Origin: Fragum whitleyi
Taxonomy: Eukaryota; Mollusca; Bivalvia; Cardiida; Cardiidae
NCBI GenBank assembly: GCA_948146395.1
Contig: OX411559.1
Location: forward strand, 40,354,932-40,418,931
Length of the DNA stretch: 64,000 nt
Reading direction: 5' to 3'
Part shown: one piece after another, positions 12,901-26,128 of the stretch
Layout: each line of letters begins with the position of its first letter
Position numbering within the stretch: position 1 is the stretch's first letter
The notes under the pieces: generated by a model
What the model was told of the DNA's origin: nothing
Seen by the model: the letters and a program-made list of their open reading frames with translations, nothing else
Databases searched by the model: none
Made by a program: the position numbers and the translations under genes

Positions 12901-15900
12901 CTTATGATCGATATTTGTATTAAAAATCATAACTATTGAATGAAAACTGAAGGAGGAGTTTGCAACACAAAATTATAAATGCATGGTAACAAATAGGAAA
13001 AAATGTCTAAGTTCAAGGGAGAATAATTCATGAATTAGGGGGAGTTGAGACTTGAATTTGCGTCTTGCAAAAATTCAACTTGTGCTCAATGTTTGTATGA
13101 AGTTTCATCACTTTTGTATGAAAACTGAAGGAGGAGTTTGCGTCACAAAATTATCAGTACATAGTTACAAATAGGAAAAAAAATGTCTAAGTTCAAGGGT
13201 AGATAATTCATGACCACAGGTGAGTTGAGACTTGAAAATTGTGTCTTGCAAAACTTCAACTTGTGGTCAATGTTTGTATGAAGTTTCATTACTATTGAAT
13301 GAAAACTTAAGGAGGAGTTTGCGACACAAAATTACTAGTAAAAATGTCCACGGATGGACAGACAGTGATAAAATTATCAGTACATAGTAACAATTAGGAA
13401 AAAAGGTCTAAGTTCAAGGGAGAATAATTCATGAATTAGGGGGAGTTGAGACTTGAAAATAGTGTCTTGCAAAAATTCAACTTATGATCGATATTTGTAT
13501 TAAAAATCATAACTATTAAATGAAAAACGAAGGAGGAGTTTGTGACACAAAATTATAAGTACATGGTAACAAATAGGAAAAAATGTCTAAGTTCAAGGGA
13601 GAATAATTCATGAACCAGGGGGAGTTGAGACTTGAAATTTGCGTCTTGCAAAACTTCAACTTATGATCGATATTTGTATTGAAAATCATAACTATTGAAT
13701 GAAAACTGAAGGAGGAGTTTGCGACACAAAATTATCATTACATAGTAATAAATAGGAAAAAAAGTCTATGTTCAAGGGTAGATAATTCATGAACCAGGGG
13801 GAGTTGAGACTTGAAATTTGCGTCTTGCAGAACTTCAACTTATGTCAAGTATTTGTATTAAAAAATCATAACTATTGAATGAAAACTGAAGGAGGAGTAT
13901 GCGACACAAAATTATCAGTACATAGTTACAAATAGGAAAAAAGATGTCTAAGTTCAAGGGGAGATAATTCATGACCACAGGGGAGTTGAGACTTGAAAAT
14001 TGTGTCTTGCAAAACTTCAACTTGTGATCAATGTTTGTATGAAGTTTCATTACTATTAATTGAAAACTGAAGGAGGAGTTCGCAACACAAAAATTACTAG
14101 TAAAAATGTCCACGGATGGACAGACAGACGGGCGGACGGATGGACAGATGGACAGACAGGCCGATTCCAGTATACCCCCGAAAACATTCATTTTGCAGGG
14201 GTATAATAACACTGTGTAATATCAAAAATATTCAATGGGGTTCTTTCACTCCCTTGACGTAGGTCATATTATAAAATGTCTTCTTCAACTCCACAATCCT
14301 ACCTGAGACTCATATCTGGCACTGCCATGTTGATGTGCAAGGTTACCATGGTTATATGGCATGTTGCTATGGTGATTGGACTGTTGATGTACAAGGTTAC
14401 CATGGTTATATGGCATGTTGCTATGGTGAGGGGACTGTAGAGTTGTTCTGTCTCCTTCAAAACCATGATTCACCATACCTAGTGGAAGATTGATTGTATG
14501 GGTCTTTAAACACTTTTATCATTTATGCATATATGTATTGGCGGCTGGTGCACCTACCAATTGTTCCTGCATTTTATCAGTACAACCACAATATTTCATC
14601 CGAGCAACCAGCTGCTCATCCAACTCAAGTTTACAGAGGATAATCGTTTGTTTCAGTGTAAGATCGATTTATATTTCATTGAGTGAACAACAAAAGCAAT
14701 ATTTTCACTCGTGGCTATACCACTCATGAAAATATAGCTTTTGTTGTTCACTCAATGAATATAAATCGATCTTACACGAAAAACAAAAATTATTCTATTT
14801 TTTTAATGCAAAAATGAGAAAAATTTGAAATTTGTATGACATTTTTTCATAAAGTGCGCTATTTTGCATGTGATTGCTATGCAACGTTCAATGTGATGTC
14901 ACTTATTTCGCCCCGCATAGATGACGTCAGATAGGGTGAAATGCACAAAAGCAGGGAAGTTTTTGATAATTTCACTGCTTTTACGGTTAGATTATCAAGT
15001 GATAATCTACCGTCATTTCTCGATAAACCTACGAAAAGCATTAAAGAAACTACTTATCATACACTCATTGGTGAGAGACGATTCATTTGTGTCATATTGC
15101 CCTCCGAAATTGGCTGAGGTAGAGTTCAAACTCATCAGCCAAGGATCGGTAGACCCAGGTTTTCCAATTCTAGGGATTAAACATAAGTGGCCGGAACCCT
15201 AAAAATCAACAATGGGCAATAACTCGCAATATATGATGACTAGATTTATGGTTTATGGTTCTTGTGCTTTGTATTTCCCGCAATGAGATCTGTCCACCTG
15301 TGAAGTTTCATGAATTTAGCTTGCATACTTTTTGAGATATGCTTTGGACAAAAAATGGTCTATGGTTGTCACCAGCGGACCACAAGACAAGTCGAAGGGC
15401 GACTTAATTATTTGATAGGAGTCCCATGCATGGACCCTTTGGGAGCATTTTGATAAAAGACTTGAAGACTGTTTATACAGCCTTCAATTCTTTTCTGAGG
15501 TTGATTCCCAAAGGTTCATAATTTTGACATGTCATGCAAAATCAGGCCACCTGGGAAATCCGTAATATAAATATTTGAAAAAGGGATTGTTTCTAGTAGA
15601 CCAACCGGAGGTCCCATTTGAAAAATTCTTTCAGGGTAAGCTAGATTGATTATTCTTGATTCAGAAAATTGGTAAAGTGCAAAAAGTTTGACCCCAGTCA
15701 GTCTGTGCAGTCAGTCACTTTATGCACTATGAAGATGGTCCATTTTTGCGTGATGGGTCACAAATATCTTTACCTCACATAGTTTAGTTTAATCCAGAGA
15801 ATATTCTCGTATTTAGACACAAACAAGAGGATACCAAGAAATAGTTGATATCATTTTAAGTAAGGACTCCTAAATTACTTCTGAGAATGATACTAGGTTT

Positions 15901-18900
15901 AATAGATATACCCTTATTTTGCTGATTTAAATTTTGTTTCAAACAAATTGCCAATTTTTACGACATTTTTCCCCATTCTAACTCAAAGTTTTCCCACAAA
16001 AATTCATAAGAAAGTTGGCAGTGTATCATAAGATTAGATTGTACACCTGTTTAGGTTGATCGAAGACTTTTCCACCTGCAAAATGTTGCGAATAGCAGGA
16101 TAAATCGAGGATAATTGTTTGATTCACTGTAGGATCAATTTATATTTCATTGAGTGAACGAGGAGAGAAAATATAGCTTTTGTTGTTCACAAAATGAACT
16201 ATTAATCAATCTTACTAGAAAACAAGCGATTATTCTATTTCTTTATGATTGAATAGAGTTTTACGTTGCTTTCAACATTTTTTCAGTTATATTGCGGTGG
16301 CTGGAGCAGCTAACAATGGATTCCTGGTATTTCTCACACTTGTACTACCATCTCATCCTTTCCTAGCCTCCAGCTTATGCAAAAATGAGACAAAATGTGA
16401 AATTATAGGAAATATTTTCATAATGCGTGTCATTTTGCATGTGATTGCTATGCAACATTCATTGTGACGTCACTTATTTCGCCCTTGTAGATGACATCAA
16501 ATAGGATGAAATGAACAAAAGAAGGGTGTAAGTTTTTGGTAATTTCACTGCTTTTGCTGTGAGATTATCAAGTGATAATCTACTGTTATTTCTCGATAAA
16601 CCACCAATAATCATTAAAGAAGGATGTTTAACTTTTGTTTGAAACAAATTTTCAACATTTTTGACATTTCAACCAGTTTGTCTTAATTTTTTCCTGTTTG
16701 TTTGAATGGGGTTTTACTCCGCTTTCAACAATCTTTCAGTTATATCCTGGCAGCTGGAGCACCTAACAAAGGATTCCTCATATTTCTCAAACCAGTACCA
16801 CCATCACATATTTTCCTAGCATCAAGCTGCTATCCCACATAGGTCTACCGTAGCTGACCTTATAACTTACCTTGTGACCTTGGGGTTGACCTTAAATTAG
16901 TCTTGCTGATATAAGCTGGAGGGGGACTAACAACAACCAAGTTACCCCTACTATTACTTTTAGCTTGGCTTATGGAGACTGGATTGTCCTGTGATTGTCT
17001 GTTGTCATGTGGACGGGGTATCCAGTTGCCATGGTTACTGTTGTCATGGAATCGGTTAGGAATTCTAGCTTGTTGGTTATCTAAGGGATCAATGTATTTG
17101 AAGTGCAGTAATTGATTGTTATAACCACTTGTAAGCCTTGGATTTTGCTGTTCAAATCTATCGTTCTGTTCATATCCATTATGAAAATTCTGGTTGCCAT
17201 GATTACCATTTCCATTTCTTGAATCAGGATGTAAATTCAGAGCAAATCTTTGGTCTCCATTATACCTACTTTCATGTCTCAAATCTTTATATCCTAATTC
17301 TGGTCTTGTATTACTGTGGAAACCAGACCCTTGGATTTTATGATTTCCATGGTAACTCAGTTCATTTCTTGTGTCTATGTTATGATTCTGATCTAAGAGA
17401 TGGTGGTTATCTTTAGTTGGAATAACACCCTGTTCCTCTGTGTGAATATTTTTATGGAAAACAACATCATGGTCATGTTCATTGTCATCACTTTCTTCTG
17501 CATTTCTTTTCCTACAGACAAACTTAGCCAGAAATCCAACGATGACACACAAACTAAGTGCAGTCAATATCAATGTTCCAATAAGGAAGTAAGGCTGATA
17601 TTCATCAAGAGTTGATTTTCTTTCTAATTGCTTTTCTGTTGTACCTACAAAGTAATGCAGTTGTCAAAATAGAGGTTTTCACAGCCAAATTAACAAATTT
17701 TCATAATTTAGCCTGTGTGTGACATTTCCATCAATTTGAAATGTTCATGAGGGACAAACAATGAGTAGCTTTCACAGCCACATACAGTAAATATATAGTA
17801 ACTCGATTTTCTACAGTTACTTTAAGACATTATCTATCTAATAGATGCAGAGTGAAGACTCTGGTCAGACTGTGCCAATGCACAGGATGGTCAGAATCTT
17901 TGCTTTGCGCATATTAGAAATTGTTGGAAATCTCACACACAGGCTCAATTTTATTATTCATGCCACTTTTATGATTGCTTTCAAATGAATGAAATTATTA
18001 ATACTATTGGTACAGTGGTGAGATTATCAAGGTATAATATAGGATCAATTCATGTTTTTGAGGGTGTTAACTCACGCCCTATTGACTTATACTGAGCAAT
18101 GATAACTGACTCTTATTTCAAAATTTGGATTAGGTATTCGCCTTCATGTGCTTGTAACTCTTCAATGAACATGTCCATGGTGTCATCCTTTCTCTCACAA
18201 ATCAATAATTGGTTAACACTTATTTTGGTATAAACATTATTCCTCTTAGATTAGGAAAAAAGTTATATCTAAAAAATTAAGTGGTGCGTTATTTTTGTTG
18301 TTCAGTACATTTTGTGGATTATATTAATTTTTAGCCATATTTGCACTGTCTTAACAAATATTAATGGCACAGCACAAAACAGTTGTAACTGCCAATGTTT
18401 GTAGGCAGTAACAAATGTTTTGCATTTAGCCATGAAAATGTAGTGTAGCCCTTACAATGACCCACTCGTTTCTAATGGAAAAGCAATGATTCTAATAGAA
18501 CCCCATCGTTAACATTGAGAGAATAGTAAGAATAACACTAAAATTGGCCAAATGGTCTGGGAGGAGAAAATTTTGAAAGATTTTTAAGTGAAAATAAGCC
18601 CCTCCCTGCCAAGCCCATATTAGGGCATTTATCAGAATTTCTTGAACAATTTTAAAAGAGGGTCACCAAAGGGACATTTTGGCAAAGTTTTATTGAAATA
18701 AGCCCAATGCTCTGGGAAAGACGTCAAAGTGAAAACTAGAACTGTCGCAAAGAGGACTTATATCCCCACAAGCACTTTATCAAAATGTAAGCACTATTAG
18801 TGCAGGATGATTTTGTAACAAATATTGAGGTCATAAGCATTATTTGCATGAAGTTTCAAGATTCTAGGTAGCTTGGTTCTCAAGTTAGAGTCCAAAAACA

Positions 18901-21900
18901 AAAATTGAACAAAGGCTGACTGTGAACTTTGCTCTATGTGACCCAAAAACAAGAGGGCACTTCCTTTGGTCATAAGCAGCATTTGTATGAAGTTTCATGA
19001 TTCTAGGTCAATTAGTTCTTGAGTTAGAGTCTGAAAGCAAAAAGGTCTACAGACAGACGGACAGATGGATAGATGAATGGATGTGGACAGACATGGTGAA
19101 ACCAATATACCCCCCCTTCTTCTTAGTAGGTGGGGGGTATAATAAGCCACGTCCTGTCACACTTATAGTTTTGGTTCAATCAAAATTTCTTGAACATCTT
19201 AACACTTTCCTGTTTTTCAAAATTTTGGACCTGTCCAAATTCAAAGGTTTTGCAGACAGAAATTAAAAGTGGATTTAATTTGAAAAATAACCATTCAGTA
19301 GGGTAGAAAATGGTGTGGAAAAAGAAGAAATTGCTTGTCATAAGCAATTTCTTCTTTTTTCACAATGTTTTCTCAATCATAAAATCACAGGCACGTAAAA
19401 AGCAGGGATTAAACAGCAAAGGGTTAAAAAGAGGAACACCCAAGTAACATTTTTGCCAAGTCTTGTTAAAATCGGCTTTATTGGTTTAGGAGGAGAATTT
19501 AAATGTTTAAATGTTTAAAGACAAGAGGACCATGATGGTCCTAGATCGCTCACCTGATTCTATTTGACCCCTGGGATGTCACAGCAATTAAATAGGCAGA
19601 TGTCATAAAGAAGATAATAAAAAAACAACTTTCATGAAGTTTGGACCAAGAGAATGGCTTGCCTCTCGAGCGTAACATGAGAATAATCATTAAAATCCCT
19701 TTTCCCGTGATATGGCATGGATCCCTCCCATTTTTGATACGATTAATCCTTGTGACCCTGCCAACATCCTGACCAAGTTTCATGAAGATTGGATCATATT
19801 TGTGGCCTCTAGAGCATAAACAAGAAATTTGTCAATAAGGCCCCTTTTCCCTCGATTTTGCATGGATCCTCCCCATTTTCAATACAGTTCTTCCTTATGA
19901 CCTGGCCTACATTCTGACAAAGTTTCATGAAGATAGGACCATATTTGTGGCCTCTAGAGTGTAAACAAGAAAATTGTCAATAAGGCCCCTTTTCCCATGA
20001 TATGACATGGATCCTTCCCATTTGCGATAGGCTTAATCCTTGTGACCTGGGGAAGATTCTGACCAAGTTTCATGAAGATTGGGCCATGTTTGTGGCCTCT
20101 AGAGCGTAAACAAGAATATTGTCAATAAGGCCCCTTTTTCCCTTGATTTTGCATGGATCCTCCCCATTTTCAATACAGTTCATCCTTGTGACCTGGCCTA
20201 CATTCTGACAAAGTTTTCATGAAGATTGGGCCATATTTGTGGCCTCTAGAGTGTAAACAAGAAAATTGTCAATAAGGCTCCTTTTCCCTTGATTTCGCAT
20301 GGATCCTTTCTATTTTCAATAGGGTTCATCCTTGCGACCTGGGGAACATTCTGACCAAGTTTCATGAAGATTGGATCATATTTGTGGCCTCTAGAGTGTA
20401 AACACTTAAATTGTTGAAGCCCGGACGACGGACGACGCACGACAGACGACGGACATTCAATGATCACAAAAGCTCACCTTGAGCACGATGTGCTCAGGTG
20501 AGCTAAAAAAGTACATACACTGACGACCCACAACACCATGATTAAAGCTTCATGGCCTCTGGCCAGCGGGGCTAAAAATCCTACCTGGGGACCCTAATAA
20601 CATTCCAGATTTTGTTGTTTGTTCTTGAGTGGTTGGCAAAATGAACACAAAAAATATTGTATTGTATTTACATTTAACCTCTTTGGGTGACCGTTGACAG
20701 ACAGACAGAAAACAAGACACTATTAACCCTTGTCATGCTGAGCCCGGAATATTCCTGCTTTGGCAGGAGCTATAGACAAACATCAGCCTGCACACATGTG
20801 CAGTCTGATGTAAGTCTACACCACCTGTTCTTCACTTTCAACCAAGAATGGTCAATAAATTTATTTTTCAAATAGAAATTGACCTACAATTTGTACTTTC
20901 AGTGCTTTTTACCCTTTGATGTTGATGAAAACTTTTAGCCAAAATTTTTTTTAGCATGACAAGGGTTAAAACAATATTCCCAAGATTGATAGATTCTGTA
21001 GAGTAAACATCCTACCTGGGGACCCCAACAATATTCCAGATTTGGTTGTTTGTTCTCCAGTGGTTGGTCTAACAAACACAACATATATCTCTGTTGTTAT
21101 ATTTAACCTCTTTGGATGGCCACTCACTTGATATGTGGTTTGACTTGGTGGGCATCTCTGAAATTTATATATGTTTCCCGTCATGCAAAAAAGGGACCAT
21201 CTGGGAAGTTGGAAAAGTTTCAAACATGATCAGACTGTGGGATCTGTGCAGACTGACCAGGGTCAAAACATTTCAAAAACAAGATGTGCTAGTGAAACAC
21301 GAATGCCCCCAGAACAGCTTTTTTTTTAAAGTTTGACCCTGACATGTGACCTTGACCTTGTCACATGACCTTGACCTTGTCACATGACCCTGACTTTGGT
21401 GTACAGCTTTGTATGTCAAATACTTTTTAATCTAGAATGATTTTTCTACCTCCCTATGTAATTATTTCTGAAATAGGCCTACTAGTTGACCTATGCTGGA
21501 TCCAACCCATTTTCCATAGGGAATCCATAGATGGTCCTTTTTGTGTCTCTTATTTTTTGATAAAGTCAACGAATTTCTTAAAATAAGGGAGCTAGAATGG
21601 CCCTAAACCGCTCTTCTGATTTTTTTTGGTCAAGTGGATTTCACCTATTTTTCAAGCAAAGTAACTTTCTGGCTAAGTTTCATTCACATTTGCCTAGTTG
21701 TTGAAGAGTAGATATTTTTCCAAGAATTCAAAGTGATAATAGACCCTGCCAACCTTTTGGTTACTGAGGAGTAGTTTGAAGGATTTCTGCTCATTTCTGC
21801 TCAAGCTCAACGCCCATATATATAGGCCAAAATTTAGCCAACAATTTTTATAAGGGTCACCCAAGAAACGTTCTGGTAAATTTTCTATGAAATCAGCCCA

Positions 21901-24900
21901 GTGGTTCAGACGGAGATATCATTCAAATATTTCAAGATCAAAATAAGCCCCACCCTGCCACACCCATATTTAAGAGCCAATGAACATTTTGTGAACATGT
22001 TTTGAAGAGGGTCACCCAAGGAACATTCCGGTAAAGTTTCAGTGAAATAGGCCTAAAGGTTCAGGAGATTTTGTACAAATAATACCACACCCATGTTTAT
22101 GGGCAAATCAGAATTTTGCGAACAATTTTTAAACAGGGTTACCCATGGAACATTTTGGCAAAGTTTTATTGAAATCGGCACAGTGGTTCAGGAGAAGAAA
22201 AAGTTTTTAAGTCAGTTGACAACAGATGACATATTCAGGAAGATCTTTAAAGCTAAAGGTGAGCTAAATATAAATCAATTAAATTCTTCACATAGCATAT
22301 TTAGGGCTGCTTGCAAAATGACTTTATCGCAAAATTATGATGTCATTTTCATATTTTGCATTACACTCTGAGCTGAGTAAAATAGTTATCCCTCTAGTAT
22401 AATAATGCCCGTGTAATATCAAAATTATTTTACTACCTTCTTTTTCCCCAACAATGTAGGTCATACAATAATGATTTTTTTTATACAATTCCATAAAGAT
22501 GATTTTCTTTTAAATGCAATTAATAAGGGATAACTGCAATTTGCAATAATTATTGCCTTTGCACAAAGCAGATAACACTTGTAGGGAATTAAGTTAAAGC
22601 CATACCCTAAGGCATACTCAGTTGTTATATACTTAACTAAATGCAAAGACACTTAAAGCCTTTGTATTTGCACTCCTTGACATCTAAATATTGGTTAAAT
22701 AACTTGCCATAATAATTAAAGTTGCAGTGTATTTTTGTGTGTTCAAGCTAACCAATATCAAATTTCTTTTGTTTTCTTAATTTTCCTATGGTAAAACAAT
22801 AATGGAACATCAAAAAACATTTTGTTTTTTTTAATATTCAGAGGTATTTATGATATTTACTAGTATGAGTTATTAAACTACTAGAGGATACTGAATGAGT
22901 GATCATTGAATACGGATTTTATTAAAAGAGTTATCTATAAACAGATCAAAATGAGGCTACGCCAAGTTTTTATCTGTTTATAGATGACGAGTTTAATAAA
23001 TTTGGTATTTGATGAGTATAATATAACTGGAATTTTGGTGATAAAAGAGAAAATTATGATATTTATCACTTCATATTACTCCCCGAAACATTATAACACC
23101 GTTTGCAAAATGACGTCAGCTGGTCAGCATATCAATGATGATGTCATTTTCCTAAACAAAAAAAATTATGTTGTTCTTCGTTCATAGCTCATTTGCATAG
23201 TTATTCCACTAGTGTAATAACACATATGTAATATCAAAAATATTCAACAGTGTTATTTCACTCTGATGACCCAAATCATATTCCAGGTCATATTGTAATA
23301 AAGTTATTATACTGACCGCTCTACAGCTCTGTGCCTCTGTACAATAATACACCTCACATGTAATCTGCATAAAGTCAAATGGAGTCTCGTAAAACTTGGA
23401 TAAATCAAATGGGTACGAGATTTTCTCCATCAGACCATTGATGTAAAACAAATCCTGATTGGTCAATATCAGCTGGTTCTCATCCTGCACAGAACAACTG
23501 TAAAATATAATAAGAGCACCACCTACTGGTTCCTACGCTGTTGAGTGCTAGATGGTGGAAAAAATAAAAAAAAGAGCATCACAAGCAGGTGCCAACACTC
23601 GGCTGTTTATTATTTCTTAGGCAAATGCAAATATATGAACTTTGTACCTACAGAAAGGTCTTGTCCCAAGCAATGATCATGTGAAATATGAAGGCTCTAT
23701 GACTTACCATTCAAAAGCTATGACCAAGATTGATTTTTAAAAAAAAAAATTGACCTTGAAAAATGACCTTGACTGATGACCTTAAAACCTACAGAATGGT
23801 CTTGTCCCAAGAAATGATCATGTGAAATATGAAGGCTCCATCACTTATCATTCAAAAGCTATGAGCAAGGTTAAATTTTGTCTTGCCAATGCAAACGACA
23901 ATGCAAACGATGCCAAGTTGAACAAAATACCTCGGGTCTTCTTGGAAAACAGGTGAGCTAAAAAGGATAATAATTCATACAAAATGCAACTAGAGTATCC
24001 CCCTTGATAGCTTAAGTTCCTCTATTGATAGTGAACATGTGTGCTAACTTTCATTGAATGCCTACAGTAGAAACAGAGATATCACAAAATGACAAAGTCT
24101 TCACATGACAACAACAATGCTAAGGCTGTAGCAAATTGCTGCAATTCAAATGTATTTAAGGTTTTCTCCGAAAATAGCCGAGGCAAATAATCATAGTGAG
24201 AAGGAATTCATATCACTGACTGTCCAACACTGACTTTTCTACTTGCAGAAAAAATATATTCTTCTAGACTATTTGTTGGTCCACAAGTAATTATACCAGG
24301 GCAAATTATATAGATGTAAAAAGACTTTTAATCACCCTTATGTGACAGAGAAGAAAAAAATAATATATGGATGAAGAAAATGCTGGGTTCTATCATTTAA
24401 TTCCTTACAAAATTCCTGATTTCTGAATCATTTTTTGATGACAAGTTATTTTGATCCTGGACAATTAAAAAAATACCGTACACAGGTTTATGCAATCGGT
24501 TTTTACATAACTTTAACATGTGACAGTCAAGCTTGAGACAGGTTTTAAGAATTATTTGACACATGTTTTAAATGTACAATTTTCTTGTGCCTTTGTTGGA
24601 ATAGGAATGATTGACGCTTTTAAACATTTTCTGTCAAAATTGGGTTTGATGGGACGCCAATTGGTAAATAAATAGAAATTCTCGACAATCAATTACCTGT
24701 ACAAAATACCTCCCTTCATAAATCTTCTTTTCTTTTCTTTTTTTTACACAATGGCATAACATATTCATTCTTTAACAAAACTCTGCATATTACCCAAAAG
24801 GTAGAAATGTTGTAATTACAACATATTGGTTGAAGACCAACACTTCATGCTTTGAATCAGAAACTCCTCAATCGACAATCATTTACGTTTTGCCTCTGAC

Positions 24901-26093
24901 TGATGTGCGACATAAGAGAATCATCAGTCTTTTAGTTCGGTAGAGGAGGGGAACCCATTCAGTTCGTAAAATTTCCAGAGCCATAACAAATAACATTTCA
25001 TGGAAAAAATGTAGACTGCTATTAGTATGGTCAAATATGGGTTCGGCATTCAAGTTAAATTACCATTCTGTTATTCAATGTTTTTTCAAGTTAAGAAAGA
25101 AATAGTCTAGACACTATCATTGCACATCCAATCTCTCTCTCTCTAGAATGTCATCAGAAACATTCACAGTGCTTAGTAAGTCGATTTAGAACAAATAATT
25201 CTTTTCAATTGGTTTTTGACTGTCCACAGATGTGAATGCAATAATGTATTTTTGAACATTCCTGTTTACAAGCTAGTCAATCTAGAATAAATATTCTTTT
25301 CTATTAATTTTTGACTGTCCACTGTTGTCAACACAATAAGGTAGGCCTAATTGCCAACCACATCTTTCAAGCCAGTCAATCTAGAAGAACTTTTGATAAA
25401 TTCTTTTTTATGAGTTTTCATCTATCTACTCTTTTAAATTTCAACACAGTATTTTCCAATGTAACTTATTTCACAATGGAGAACAATTATTTTTTTAAAG
25501 TGTTTTTGACCGTCTACTACTTTCAAAGCAACTGGTTTTTTCAACCATGTTCTTTACAAGCAAGTCAATCTTGAACAATAATTGATTTTCTATTGGTTTT
25601 TAACTCTTTTCTATTGTCAATGGAAACACACATTTTCAAGCCTACTTTTTTCAAGCAAGTCAATGTAAAATGAATAATTCTTTTCTAGTATTTTTTGGCT
25701 GTCCACTGGTGACTTTATGAACTCTGTTAAATTTGAAGGCCATAAGCTTTGCCTAAAACTATAAATTGCTTGAAATGCAATAAAGTATTTTTCAACCATC
25801 CTTTTTTTACAAACATGTCAATCTAGAACAAATAATTCTTTTCAATTAGTTTTAGGTAGTCCACGGTTGAAATTTTATGTCCTCGCTTTTTCCATGAATG
25901 AACAAGATGTGTTTGTGAAACACGAATGCCCCGGCTTTTTTTCAAATTTTGACCTTGACAGATGACCTTGACCTTGTCACATGACCTTGACTTTGGTACC
26001 AGCAGATGCGGATCATTGAGATCTATCATCATGCCAAATATTAGCTTTGTATCTTGAATAAGCTTGGAGATATTGGCAAGGTTAAGTTTTCGG

Positions 26094-26128
<35 letters not shown>

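Noticed and set aside
12700..14130. CRISPR-like array (regular direct repeats)
   Set aside because: Units are about 165-200 bp and the 'spacers' are themselves repeated; the DNA is eukaryotic and the ends are HINE-like.
13835..14212. 125-residue minus-strand frame
   Set aside because: It lies wholly inside HINE C core repeats and the microsatellite.
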